Source: Rhodococcus sp. ABRD24
Lineage (GTDB): Bacteria > Actinomycetota > Actinomycetes > Mycobacteriales > Mycobacteriaceae
Assembly: GCF_004328705.1 (NCBI RefSeq)
Contig: NZ_CP035319.1
Coordinates: 558,001 to 622,000, forward strand
DNA: 64,000 nt
Reading direction: 5' to 3'
The translations under genes and the position numbers were made by a program. The notes below the pieces were generated by a model. It was not told the origin of the DNA. It saw only the letters and a program-made list of their open reading frames with translations, and did not search any database. Positions within the stretch are counted from its first letter, which is position 1. The number at the start of each line of letters is the position of its first letter. Positions 28,393-39,786 of this stretch are shown in pieces.

Positions 28393-28760
28393 GCCTCGCT
28401 GTGGGGCGCAATCATGATTCAGGCGCGACCGACGGCCACTTCTGTGGTCGATCACCCCAGACACCCTGTCCTGCAAACAGTCTCGACAATTCTCGCACTC
28501 GGGGAATCTCTGCCGCCTTCGGACGGCGCGTAGCGGAAGCACAGGCCTCGACCGAAAGCACAGGCAGCCGCTAGTTTCTGGAGTCCGGCTGTGTACTTGA
28601 ACACCTCTGCGACGCAGTTTCGGCGAACGAAACCTCACCTGAAACGTAGTTATAGGTAAAGAGTATTTAATCGATAGCTTTCATAGATTGGACCTATTCA
28701 GTGCTTGATAGCTAACCTATCGAACGTCTGGTACCCAACTTCGACCGAACAGAGGTTCAC
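28393..28760. other. ahpC upstream region
   Basis: These 368 bp hold no gene. The last 120 bp are AT-rich against the surrounding 65-70% GC and contain the OxyR-like elements listed separately, so this is the ahpC promoter. Confidence 0.6.
28683..28721 (+). promoter_or_regulatory. OxyR-like binding elements before ahpC
   Basis: ATAG-N7-CTAT occurs at 28683-28697 and the related GATAG-N5-CTATC at 28707-28721, with a further ATAG at 28674-28677. ATAG-N7-CTAT half-operators are the classical OxyR footprint. Location 40-80 bp before the ahpC start fits activation by peroxide. Confidence 0.7.
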
Positions 28761-29324
28761 ATGGCCCTGATCAACAAGCAGATCAAGCCCTTCACCGCGA
28801 CCGCGTACAAGGATGGCGCGTTCATCGACGTGTCCTCCGACGACATCACGGGCAAGTGGGCGATCTTCTTCTTCTACCCGGCCGACTTCACCTTCGTCTG
28901 CCCGACGGAGCTCGGTGACCTCGCCGATCACTACGACGAGCTGCAGCGTCTCGGTGTCGAGGTCTTCTCGGTGTCCACCGACACCCACTTCACGCACAAG
29001 GCGTGGCACGACTCCTCGGCCACGATCGGCAAGATCCGGTACGCGATGATCGGCGACCCGACCCTCGAGATCAGCACCAACTTCGAGGTGCTTCGCGAGA
29101 ACCAGGGCCTGGCCGACCGCGGCACCTTCCTCGTCGACCCCGACGGCGTCATCCAGTTCATGGAGGTCACTGCGGAGGGCATCGGCCGCAACGCTGCCGA
29201 GCTGCTGCGCAAGGTCAAGGCCGCTCAGTACGTCCGGTCACACCCGGGCGAGGTCTGCCCCGCCAAGTGGGAAGAGGGCGAGGAGACCCTCGCTCCGTCG
29301 CTGGACCTCGTCGGCAAGATCTGA
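28761..29324 (+). CDS. ahpC: Alkyl hydroperoxide reductase, peroxiredoxin subunit
   Basis: A 187-residue typical 2-Cys peroxiredoxin, closely like the enterobacterial Ahp[14 protein letters not shown] with peroxidatic Cys47, and resolving Cys166 in VCPAKW. Reduces H2O2, alkyl peroxides and peroxynitrite using AhpF. AGAGG lies eight bases before the ATG. Pairing with ahpF, rather than ahpD as in mycobacteria, sets the electron route to NAD(P)H via AhpF. Confidence 0.96.
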   Translation: MALINKQIKPFTATAYKDGAFIDVSSDDITGKWAIFFFYPADFTFVCPTELGDLADHYDELQRLGVEVFSVSTDTHFTHKAWHDSSATIGKIRYAMIGDPTLEISTNFEVLRENQGLADRGTFLVDPDGVIQFMEVTAEGIGRNAAELLRKVKAAQYVRSHPGEVCPAKWEEGEETLAPSLDLVGKI

Positions 29325-29357
29325 CGTAAGTCACTTCAGCTGACGTAAGTCGCTTCG
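29322..29357. repeat. Imperfect 19-bp tandem repeat after ahpC
   Basis: TGACGTAAGTCACTTCAGC (29322-29340) is followed directly by a variant starting TGACGTAAGTCGCTTC. The first copy includes the ahpC stop codon. Confidence 0.7.
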
Positions 29358-29361
29358 GGCG

Positions 29362-29390
29362 GCGCGGGCCCGGACGTTCCGGGCCCGCGC
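29362..29390 (+). terminator. Hairpin between ahpC and ahpF
   Basis: A perfect 13-bp GC stem (29362-29374 and 29378-29390) with a 3-base loop and no U-run. It may act as a partial terminator or as an RNA-stabilising structure that makes ahpC expression exceed ahpF. Confidence 0.65.
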
Positions 29391-29498
29391 TCCACCCCCT
29401 TCTGTCTCGCTCTATCTGGCACCGCACCTGCCCGGACCGCAGGACAACCAGGTCCCGTTCCCGATCACAGCCCTCCCCCACGGATGGAGTAGATCCGC

Positions 29499-31088
29499 AT
29501 GCTCGACGCCTCACTTGCCGGCCAACTGAAGTCCCTCCTCGAGCGGCTGACCCTGCCGATCGAGCTCGTGTCCTCCCTCGACGACGGACCCAAGTCGATC
29601 GAACTCGCCGAACTGCTCACCGAGATCGCCGCGATGTCGGACAAGATCACCTACGAACGTCGCGACGACGACGCTCGGCGCCCGTCGTTCGCCATCCACC
29701 GCACCGGCACCGACATCGAGGTCCGCTTCGCCGGTATCCCGCTCGGCCACGAGTTCACCTCGCTCGCACTCGCTTTGCTCCAGGTCGGCGGCTACCCGTC
29801 GAAGGAAGCACCCGAATTGCTCGAGCAGGTCCAGCGCCTCGAGGGCCAGTTCCACTTCGAAACCTACTTCTCGCTGTCCTGCCAGAACTGCCCCGATGTC
29901 GTGCAGGCTCTGAACCTGATGGCCGTCCTCAACCCGGGTGTCAGCCACGTCGCGATCGACGGCGCCCTGTACCAGGACGAGGTCGACGGCCGCCAGATCA
30001 TGGCGGTGCCGACGGTGTACCTCAACGGCGAACTTTTCGGCTCGGGACGCATGAGCCTCGAGGAGATCGTCGGCAAGCTCGACGTTGGCGCCGCGGACCG
30101 TGCCGCGGCTGCGATCGCCGAGAAGGATCCCTTCGACGTGCTCATCGTCGGTGGTGGACCGGCCGGTGCCGCGGCAGCAATCTACGCCGCGCGCAAGGGA
30201 ATCCGCACAGGTATCGCCGCTGAGCGGTTCGGCGGTCAGGTGCTGGATACGATGGCAATCGAGAACTACATCTCCGTCCCCCACACCGAGGGGCCGAAGT
30301 TCGCTGCGGAGCTCGAGAACCACGTCCGGCAGTACGACGTCGACATCATGAACACCCAGCGGGCCGCGAAACTCGTCCCCGCGGTCACCAAGAACGGTCT
30401 CGTCGAGGTCGAACTGGAGAGCGGCGCTTCGCTACTCGCCCGCACGGTGATCCTGTCGACCGGCGCGCGCTGGCGCTCGATGAACGTGCCCGGCGAGACC
30501 GAGTACCGGAACAAGGGCGTCACCTACTGCCCGCACTGCGACGGACCGCTCTTCAAGGGCAAGCGCGTGGCTGTAGTCGGTGGCGGCAACTCGGGAGTCG
30601 AAGCAGCTATCGACCTCGCGGGCGTCGTCGAGCACGTCACGCTCATCGAGTTCGACTCGATGCTACGTGCCGACGAGGTGCTGCAGCGCAAGCTTCGCAG
30701 CCTGCCCAATGTCGACATCCTCCTCAGCACTCTCACCACAGAGGTCCTCGGCGATGGCAACAAGGTCACCGGTCTGGCCTACCAGGACCGCACGAACGAA
30801 GAGTCACACACGCTCGAACTCGAGGGTGTTTTCGTCCAGATCGGTCTGTTGCCCAACACCGAATGGCTAACGGGTGGCATCGAACTATCCCCTCGTGGCG
30901 AGATCGTCATCGACGACCACGGCCGCACCTCGGTGCCCGGTGTATTCGCCGCAGGCGACTGCACCACCGTGCCGTACAAGCAGATCGTGATCGCCGCCGG
31001 TGCCGGGGCGACAGCAGCACTGTCGGCCTTCGACCACCTCATCCGTACGAGTGCTCCGGCAACGGAATCAGCCGCCGTAGCCCAGTAG
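29499..31088 (+). CDS. ahpF: Alkyl hydroperoxide reductase subunit F
   Basis: A 529-residue NAD(P)H-dependent disulfide reductase that recycles AhpC. The N-terminal domain is a double thioredoxin fold with redox CQNC (Cys128, Cys131). From about residue 210 comes a thioredoxin-reductase-like flavoprotein: [21 protein letters not shown] (FAD), active-site [24 protein letters not shown] (NADH) and [16 protein letters not shown] (FAD). Lies 174 bp downstream of ahpC in the same direction. Confidence 0.96.
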   Translation: MLDASLAGQLKSLLERLTLPIELVSSLDDGPKSIELAELLTEIAAMSDKITYERRDDDARRPSFAIHRTGTDIEVRFAGIPLGHEFTSLALALLQVGGYPSKEAPELLEQVQRLEGQFHFETYFSLSCQNCPDVVQALNLMAVLNPGVSHVAIDGALYQDEVDGRQIMAVPTVYLNGELFGSGRMSLEEIVGKLDVGAADRAAAAIAEKDPFDVLIVGGGPAGAAAAIYAARKGIRTGIAAERFGGQVLDTMAIENYISVPHTEGPKFAAELENHVRQYDVDIMNTQRAAKLVPAVTKNGLVEVELESGASLLARTVILSTGARWRSMNVPGETEYRNKGVTYCPHCDGPLFKGKRVAVVGGGNSGVEAAIDLAGVVEHVTLIEFDSMLRADEVLQRKLRSLPNVDILLSTLTTEVLGDGNKVTGLAYQDRTNEESHTLELEGVFVQIGLLPNTEWLTGGIELSPRGEIVIDDHGRTSVPGVFAAGDCTTVPYKQIVIAAGAGATAALSAFDHLIRTSAPATESAAVAQ

Positions 31089-31171
31089 AAATGGCCTCGT
31101 TCGAGCGGTAGGGCCGAGAGTTCTGTGACGCCTTCGAACGGCCACAAGCGAATGAAGTCGAAGCTGCAGGG

Positions 31172-31224
31172 CAAAGAAAGTCCCCCTGAACTGCACACTC
31201 TGCAGTTCAGGGGGACTTTCTTTG
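31172..31224. terminator. Strong bidirectional terminator after ahpF
   Basis: A perfect 24-bp stem (31172-31195 and 31201-31224) with a 5-base loop, ending in A/T-rich bases on both sides. It separates ahpCF (plus) from tRNA-Val and ahpE (minus). Confidence 0.92.
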
Positions 31225-31296
31225 TGGGCGCGGAGGGTTTCGAACCCCCGACCGCTGGTGTGTAAAACCAGAGCTCTACCACTGAGCTACACGCCC
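31225..31296 (-). tRNA. tRNA-Val (anticodon UAC)
   Basis: Reading the minus strand, the sequence starts GGGCGTGTAGCTCAGTGG and folds into a full cloverleaf. The acceptor arms are GGGCGTG and CGCGCCC, the anticodon loop is TTTACAC (anticodon TAC, decoding GUA), and the T-loop is GGTTCGAAACC-like. The 3' CCA is not encoded. Confidence 0.93.
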
Positions 31297-31330
31297 GAAC
31301 TCCGGCGGAGAAAACACCGCCGGAGTCGCA

Positions 31331-31795
31331 TCAGGACTTTAGCGCGGCGAGCGCATTCTCCCAAGCTGCCTGGTCACGGGGCTCTCCGGGACCGTTCATC
31401 TCGGCAAAGCGGATGATGCCGTTCTTGTCGACCGCAAAGGTGCCGCGGTTGGCGAAGCCGAGCGTGTCGTTGAACACCCCGTACGCCTCGGCTACTGCGC
31501 CGTGTGGCCAGAAATCGGACAGCAGCGGGAACGTGTAGCCCTGTTCGGCCGCCCAGATCTTGTGGGTCGGCGACGGGCCCACCGAGATCGCTAGGATCTC
31601 GGCGTCGTCGTTCTGAAACTTGGGCAGTTCATCACGCACGCGGCACAGTTCGCCCTGGCAGACGCCGGTGAACGCAAGCGGGTAGAACACGATCAGGACA
31701 TTCTTCTTACCGCGGAAGTCGGAGAGCGTCACTTCCTGGTTGTTCTGGTCCTTGAGCGTGAAATCGGGTGCGGTGGCACCCACCTCGAGAGGCAT
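31331..31795 (-). CDS. ahpE: Peroxiredoxin AhpE
   Basis: A 154-residue one-Cys-type peroxiredoxin: APDFTLKDQNNQEVTL near the N-terminus and the active site FYPLAFTGVCQGELC, with peroxidatic Cys46 and a second cysteine at 51. It matches M. tuberculosis AhpE (Rv2238c). The enzyme reduces peroxynitrite and fatty-acid hydroperoxides using mycothiol/mycoredoxin. It sits after tRNA-Val and before the DUF3052 gene, as in mycobacteria. Confidence 0.94.
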   Translation of the reverse strand: MPLEVGATAPDFTLKDQNNQEVTLSDFRGKKNVLIVFYPLAFTGVCQGELCRVRDELPKFQNDDAEILAISVGPSPTHKIWAAEQGYTFPLLSDFWPHGAVAEAYGVFNDTLGFANRGTFAVDKNGIIRFAEMNGPGEPRDQAAWENALAALKS

Positions 31796-31885
31796 GTCTA
31801 GTCCTAACGTCGATGCGTCGGCGGATCCACCGGTGACGGCAAACTTACGCCGCCGGGATCCAGCCGAAGAAGGGATTGAGAGTGA

Positions 31886-32308
31886 TCAGCGCTTGGATGC
31901 GCGAGCCTTGGGCTGCACCAGCCGGCTCCCGCTCCACAATCCCAGGTTGGCGGCCGAGGTCTGCGTCATCCCCGCCGTCGGTGCCGATTCGGCAATCTCA
32001 CTCGGCTCGACGTGGCCGGGCTGGCCGGTCTTCGGAGTGAGAACCCACACGAAGCCCTCGTCGGACAGTGGTCCGATGGCGTCCATCAGGGCGTCGACCA
32101 GATCGCCGTCGCCGTCGCGCCACCACAGCAGCACGACATCCATTACCTCGTCGGAGTCCTCGTCGAGCATCTCCCCACCGATGGTCTCCTCCACCACCGA
32201 GCGAATATCGTCGTCGGTATCCTCGTCCCAGCCCAGTTCCTGGACCACCATGTCGTGGGTAATACCAAGTTTCTGAGCGTAGTTCTGAGCGTCCGCCGCG
32301 GCGACCAC
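31886..32308 (-). CDS. DUF3052 family protein
   Basis: A 140-residue acidic soluble protein: QKLGITHDMVVQELGWDEDT, DEVMDVVLLWWRDGDGDLVD and DEGFVWVLTPKTGQPGHVEP, the conserved blocks of the actinobacterial DUF3052 family (Rv2239c/Rv2240c region). I placed the start at GTG 32308, which has GAGGAGGA upstream; a frame reaching 32428 is rejected. Function unknown. A palindrome 60 bp upstream may control it. Confidence 0.85.
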   Translation of the reverse strand: MVAAADAQNYAQKLGITHDMVVQELGWDEDTDDDIRSVVEETIGGEMLDEDSDEVMDVVLLWWRDGDGDLVDALMDAIGPLSDEGFVWVLTPKTGQPGHVEPSEIAESAPTAGMTQTSAANLGLWSGSRLVQPKARASKR

Positions 32309-32681
32309 GGTGGTGTCCTCCTCTGTTCGGTGGGTTGCGGGTCCGATCGACCCGCAGAACCCAGTGGCGATCGACAAGTGTGTCGATCGATATAGGTGAA
32401 GCGAACATGGTCGGAGCCGATAGCGCAAGCCAACGGCCCTTAATTTTTCGAGAAAGTGAGGGAGCCCGTCCCGGCACGTCCCTGATCAGGGCGAATCGTA
32501 CGGGACCCCGTTCGGTTCCGCGACACGCTGCCGAACAGCAGGAGCGGGGGTGCCTCTCCGGACACGATGGGGAAAGATGAGTCGTGCGCCATATTCATAT
32601 GGAAATCGGTCGTTCCTAACAAGGACCGGCCGGATGGAGCGGACGCGATACCGCGCGTCCCACCACAATGAGGAGCACACC
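32309..32681. other. Divergent region between DUF3052 and aceE
   Basis: These 373 bp must hold both promoters. The one clear element is the palindrome at 32368-32389. An AT-rich patch (CATATTCATATGG, about 32588-32600) lies about 85 bp before aceE and could be its promoter region. No gene is visible. Confidence 0.5.
32368..32389. promoter_or_regulatory. 22-bp palindrome upstream of DUF3052 / aceE
   Basis: Perfect nine-base arms CGATCGACA and TGTCGATCG flank AGTG. It lies 60 bp upstream of the DUF3052 start in the divergent region with aceE. It is a candidate operator for an unidentified regulator. Confidence 0.55.
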
Positions 32682-35555
<2,874 letters not shown>

Positions 35556-35582
35556 GCCGCACTGACCAGCAACTGATCGACC

Positions 35583-35628
35583 CCCACCGCCGGCGCGAGT
35601 GTCCCTACGACCTCGCGCCGGCGGTGGG
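35583..35628 (+). terminator. Terminator-like hairpin after aceE
   Basis: Perfect 17-bp arms (35583-35599 and 35612-35628) with a 12-base loop, 27 bases past the aceE stop and 15 bases before the MabR-like ATG. No U-run, so termination may be partial. Confidence 0.7.
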
Positions 35629-35643
35629 CGTAAGTTCCTCTCT

Positions 35644-36978
35644 ATGGCCGAGGACAGCCCCGAGACGCCGACTACCGCCCCGGGACCGCGACGCCGCGGC
35701 GCCCAGACGAAGATCCCGGCCGGCGGTCTGACGCGGGCCAGGTCCAGCCGTGATTCGCTGCCCGATGCGCTGCTACGCCGGGTCAAACAGTTCTCCGGGA
35801 GGCTCTCCACCGAGGCAATCGCCTCGATGCAGGATCAACTGCCGTTCTTCGCCGATCTCGACGCTGCGCAACGCGCCAGCGTGCAGATGCTCGTCCAGAC
35901 ATCGGTGGTCGACTTTCTCGAGTGGCTCACCGACTCCGACTCCGACATCCAATTCAGCCTGGACGGCTTCCAGGTGATTCCGCAGGATCTGGCACGTCGG
36001 CTGACGCTGCGGCAGACGGTCGACATGGTCCGTGCGGCAATGGAGTTCTTCGAGCAGCGACTGCCCGCACTGGCCCGCAACGACCAGCAGTTGGTCGCGC
36101 TCACCGAGGCGATCCTCCGGTACGGGCGCGAGCTGGGGTTCGCGGCGGCGTCGGTGTATGCAAGCGCCGCCGAGTCCCGCGGCGCATGGGACACCCGACT
36201 CGAGGCACTCGTCGTCGACGCGGTGGTGCGGGGCGACACCGGCTCGGACATGCAGTCCCGCGCCGCAACCCTCAACTGGGATACGACGGCGCCGGCCACC
36301 GTCATCGTCGGCACGCCCCCGCCCGAGGAAGGTGTGTCGGTGATCGGCACAGTTCACACGATCGCGCAACGGCACGGCCGCTCGGCACTCGCCGTGATCC
36401 AGGGCGACCGGTTGGTAATGGTGGTCAGTGGCGAACTGCACGGCACCAAGGGCGCCGGTGCGTTCATGACGGAGCTGTTGCAGAACTTCTCCGACGGCCC
36501 GGTGGTGATCGGACCGACCACTCCGACCCTGGGGACCGCCCACTTCAGCGCCGTCGAGGCTCTCGCCGGAATGGAGGCCGTCGTCGGGTGGCGGGGCGCA
36601 CCACGTCCGGTCCATGCGGCCGAACTACTGCCGGAGCGAGCACTTCTCGGTGATATCGCGGCAATCGATGCTTTGAACGAACGTTTGATCCAACCGCTCT
36701 CGGCCGCCGGGTCGGCGCTGTCGAACACGCTCGACGCCTACCTGGACTGTGGAGGCGCGGTCGAGACCTGTGCCCGTCAGCTGTTTGTTCATCCAAATAC
36801 CGTCCGTTACCGATTGAAGCGAATCGCAGAGATCACCCGGCGTGATCCGACGCACCCACGGGACGCTTACGTACTCCGAGTTGCAGCAACAGTGGGTCGA
36901 CTTGCCCAAACACGTCACGAAACGGCGACTTCTGCCACTCCAGTCACAAGGTTCACATTCAGGGAGGCTGAGGCGTAA
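35644..36978 (+). CDS. mabR: PucR-family regulator of FAS-II (MabR-like)
   Basis: A 444-residue transcription factor. A disordered basic N-terminus is followed by a helical sensor region (about 45-190), a GGDEF-like domain characteristic of PucR proteins (about 200-340) and a C-terminal HTH (residues about 360-415, ALSNTLDAYLDCGGAVETCA then LFVHPNTVRYRLKRIAEITR). Location immediately upstream of fabD and a TTTTGT-N9-ACAAAA palindrome between them match MabR (Rv2242), the regulator of the mycobacterial fasII operon. Ligand specificity (long acyl-CoAs in mycobacteria) is inferred. Confidence 0.9.
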   Translation: MAEDSPETPTTAPGPRRRGAQTKIPAGGLTRARSSRDSLPDALLRRVKQFSGRLSTEAIASMQDQLPFFADLDAAQRASVQMLVQTSVVDFLEWLTDSDSDIQFSLDGFQVIPQDLARRLTLRQTVDMVRAAMEFFEQRLPALARNDQQLVALTEAILRYGRELGFAAASVYASAAESRGAWDTRLEALVVDAVVRGDTGSDMQSRAATLNWDTTAPATVIVGTPPPEEGVSVIGTVHTIAQRHGRSALAVIQGDRLVMVVSGELHGTKGAGAFMTELLQNFSDGPVVIGPTTPTLGTAHFSAVEALAGMEAVVGWRGAPRPVHAAELLPERALLGDIAAIDALNERLIQPLSAAGSALSNTLDAYLDCGGAVETCARQLFVHPNTVRYRLKRIAEITRRDPTHPRDAYVLRVAATVGRLAQTRHETATSATPVTRFTFREAEA

Positions 36979-37019
36979 CGCGGAACTGTCCAGATCCGAT
37001 CGATCCAACCGACGTGCCG

Positions 37020-37040
37020 TTTTGTAGGAAACCTACAAAA
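37020..37040. promoter_or_regulatory. MabR operator before the FAS-II operon
   Basis: TTTTGT (37020-37025), nine bases AGGAAACCT, ACAAAA (37035-37040): a perfect 21-bp palindrome 67 bp before fabD. It equals the inverted repeat TTTTGT-N9-ACAAAA reported for MabR at the mycobacterial fasII promoter. Confidence 0.85.
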
Positions 37041-37106
37041 CACCTGTCCAGAGTTCATAGTCGACAACATCTCGTGTCGGCTCCGCAACGGTGTTCTCTT
37101 GAATGC

Positions 37107-38024
37107 GTGATTTCCTTGCTAACCCCGGGGCAGGGCTCCCAGACCCCCGGCATGCTCAGCCCATGGCTGGAACTGCCGGGCACGCAGGACCGCTTGGCCC
37201 TGTGGTCCAAGGGCTCCGGCCTGGATCTCCTCCGGCTCGGTACCACTGCCACCGCGGAGGAGATCACGGATACCGCAGTGACGCAGCCACTCGTCGTGGC
37301 CGCGGCCCTGCTCGCATATGAGGAGCTCGAACGTCTCGACCTCATTCCGGCGGACACCATCGCGGCGGGCCATTCGGTCGGCGAACTCGCGGCAGCTGTT
37401 GTTGCCGGAGTGCTCTCGGCCGACGAGGCCGTGATGCTGGCCGCGGTACGTGGCAGCGAGATGGCCAAGGCGTGCGCGCTCGAACCAACCGGAATGTCAG
37501 CCGTACTCGGCGGCGACGAGGACGCCGTCCTGTCCCGGCTCGAGGAGCTCGATCTGACACCGGCGAACCGAAACGCGTCGGGCCAGATCGTCGCGGCCGG
37601 TCGCCTCGACGCGCTCGAACAGCTCGCGACGAATCCGCCGGAGAAGGCCCGCGTGCGTGCCCTCCCGGTCGCCGGCGCCTTCCATACCAAGTACATGGCA
37701 CCGGCACAGGATGCAGTCGCCGCGGCCGCCGCCAAGATCACACCGAACGATCCGACGCGGACCCTGCTCTCCAACTCGGACGGCGCGCCGGTCACCTCCG
37801 GCTCGGACGCTCTGACTAAGCTTGCCGCGCAGGTAACCAGACCTGTGCGTTGGGATCTGTGTACCGCAAGCCTGCGGTCTGCCCAGGTCTCGGCAATCGC
37901 GGAACTCCCTCCGGCAGGCACCCTGATCGGCATCGCCAAGCGCGAAATGCGTGGCACACCGACCGTTGCGCTGAAGGCGCCCGAGGACCTTTCCGCACTC
38001 ACCGAATTCACCGACGCCGGTTAG
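37107..38024 (+). CDS. fabD: Malonyl-CoA:ACP transacylase
   Basis: Loads malonyl groups onto AcpM for mycolate chain elongation. The 305 residues start at GTG 37107 (VISLLTPGQGSQTPGMLSPW). The nucleophile elbow is AGHSVGE (Ser90), the arginine lies in AAVRGSEMAKAC, and the catalytic His in AGAFHTKYM. First gene of fabD-acpM-kasA-accD6. The Shine-Dalgarno is weak. A 31-residue upstream extension overlaps the operator and is rejected. Confidence 0.94.
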   Translation: MISLLTPGQGSQTPGMLSPWLELPGTQDRLALWSKGSGLDLLRLGTTATAEEITDTAVTQPLVVAAALLAYEELERLDLIPADTIAAGHSVGELAAAVVAGVLSADEAVMLAAVRGSEMAKACALEPTGMSAVLGGDEDAVLSRLEELDLTPANRNASGQIVAAGRLDALEQLATNPPEKARVRALPVAGAFHTKYMAPAQDAVAAAAAKITPNDPTRTLLSNSDGAPVTSGSDALTKLAAQVTRPVRWDLCTASLRSAQVSAIAELPPAGTLIGIAKREMRGTPTVALKAPEDLSALTEFTDAG

Positions 38025-38122
38025 TTCGCTGCGCGGGCACGATGCGCGCACCCGGGGTGGCTCCGGCCACTCGACACCTCCAGAAGCAGACAAACCGAAT
38101 CGATCAAGAAGGGAGCCACCCA

Positions 38123-38434
38123 GTGGCCACCAACCAGGAAGAAATCATCGCCGGCCTCGCGGAGATCATCGAGGAGGTCACCGGCATCGAGCCCTCCGAG
38201 GTGACCATCGACAAGTCGTTCGTCGACGATCTCGACATCGACTCGCTTTCCATGGTGGAAATCGCGGTCCAGACCGAGGACAAGTACGGCGTGAAGGTTC
38301 CGGACGAGGACCTCGCGGGCCTGCGCACCGTCGGCGACATCGTCGCGTACATCCAGAAGCTCGAAGCCGAGGGCGGCGAGACCGCCGACACCGTCAAGGC
38401 CAAGCTCGAGGCCGCCAAGAACGACGACGAGTGA
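38123..38434 (+). CDS. acpM: Meromycolate extension acyl carrier protein
   Basis: A 103-residue acyl carrier protein with [11 protein letters not shown] (phosphopantetheine on Ser41) and the extended acidic/Ala C-terminal tail ([20 protein letters not shown]) that separates AcpM from ordinary ACP. GTG 38123 has AAGGGAG nine bases upstream. Carries the growing meromycolyl chain between FAS-II enzymes. Confidence 0.96.
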   Translation: MATNQEEIIAGLAEIIEEVTGIEPSEVTIDKSFVDDLDIDSLSMVEIAVQTEDKYGVKVPDEDLAGLRTVGDIVAYIQKLEAEGGETADTVKAKLEAAKNDDE

Positions 38435-38441
38435 GCCGAAC

Positions 38442-39689
38442 GTGACTTCCGCTTCTACCAAAGGGAGATTCCCCAACATCGTCGTCACGAGCCTCGCGGC
38501 CACGACGTCGGTCGCTGGTGATGTGGATGGCACGTGGAAGGGCCTGCTGGCCGGTCAGACCGGCATCGACGTGCTCCACGGTTCGTTCGTCGAGGAGTTC
38601 GACCTTCCAGTGCGGATCGGGGCCCAACTCAAGGTCCCGGTCGACGATGCACTGACTCGGGTCGAAATCCGGCGGATGAGCTACGTCGAGCGCCTCGCTC
38701 TCGTTCTGGGTCGGCAGGTCTGGCAGAACGCCGGCAACCCCGAGGTCGACAAGGATCGGCTCGGGGTTGTCATCGGCACCGGACTGGGCGGCGGTGAGGC
38801 ACTCATCGACGCGGTCGACAAGATGCGTGCCGGCGGGTATCGGAAGATCTCACCGTTCGCGGTTCAGATGGTGATGCCGAATGGTCCTTCGGCCACCGTC
38901 GGACTCGAACTCGGCGCACGCGCCGGTGTCATCACGCCGGTCTCGGCGTGTTCGTCCGGATCCGAGGCCATCGCGCATGCATTCCGCATGATCGCGATGG
39001 GCGATGCGGACATCGTCGTCACGGGCGGCGTCGAAGGCAACATCGACGCCATGCCGATCGCGAGCTTCGCCATGATGCGCGCACTCAGCACCCGAAACGA
39101 CGACCCGAAGGCGGCCTCGCGCCCCTTCGAGAAGGATCGTGACGGCTTCGTCTTCGGCGAGGCCGGCGCACTGATGGTCCTCGAGACCGAGGACCATGCG
39201 AGGGCTCGCGGGGCCACGATTCACGCCCGCCTGCTCGGTGCCGGGATCACCTCGGACGGTTACCACATCGTGGCACCGGATCCGGAGGGCACCGGCGCGG
39301 CACGCGCCATGTCCCGGGCCATCGAGACCGCAGGTCTCACCAAGGCCGACATCAAGCATGTCAACGCGCATGCCACCGCCACACCGATCGGCGACATTGC
39401 CGAGTCGCTGGCCATCAGGGCAGCGGTCGGTCCGCACGCGGCGGTGTATGCACCCAAGTCGGCACTGGGCCACTCGATCGGCGCCGTCGGCGCCCTCGAA
39501 GCAGTACTCACGGTCCTGAGTGTGCGAGAGGGCGCGATTCCGCCCACACTGAATCTCGACAATCAGGATCCTGAGATCGATCTCGACGTCGTGAAGGGTG
39601 AACCCCGCTACTGCGACATCGATTTCGCAATCAACAACTCGTTCGGTTTCGGTGGGCACAATGTCGCACTCGCCTTCGGCCGGGCATAA
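38442..39689 (+). CDS. kasA: Beta-ketoacyl-ACP synthase KasA
   Basis: Elongating condensing enzyme of FAS-II. 415 residues. The catalytic triad is Cys170 ([10 protein letters not shown]), His310 (VNAHATATP) and His344 (LGHSIGA), with Lys339 (APKSALGHS). The start is GTG 38442, seven bases after the acpM stop. Only one condensing enzyme gene is present before accD6; the kasB paralogue that follows kasA in mycobacteria is missing. Confidence 0.95.
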   Translation: MTSASTKGRFPNIVVTSLAATTSVAGDVDGTWKGLLAGQTGIDVLHGSFVEEFDLPVRIGAQLKVPVDDALTRVEIRRMSYVERLALVLGRQVWQNAGNPEVDKDRLGVVIGTGLGGGEALIDAVDKMRAGGYRKISPFAVQMVMPNGPSATVGLELGARAGVITPVSACSSGSEAIAHAFRMIAMGDADIVVTGGVEGNIDAMPIASFAMMRALSTRNDDPKAASRPFEKDRDGFVFGEAGALMVLETEDHARARGATIHARLLGAGITSDGYHIVAPDPEGTGAARAMSRAIETAGLTKADIKHVNAHATATPIGDIAESLAIRAAVGPHAAVYAPKSALGHSIGAVGALEAVLTVLSVREGAIPPTLNLDNQDPEIDLDVVKGEPRYCDIDFAINNSFGFGGHNVALAFGRA

Positions 39690-39786
39690 CCCAGCCGAAC
39701 CCGCTGGATCGTCAGGTGGGGACTCCGCACCCGGGGTCCCCACCCCAGAACTTCCCGCCCCACGTGGGCTCGCTCAGGAGGACACG

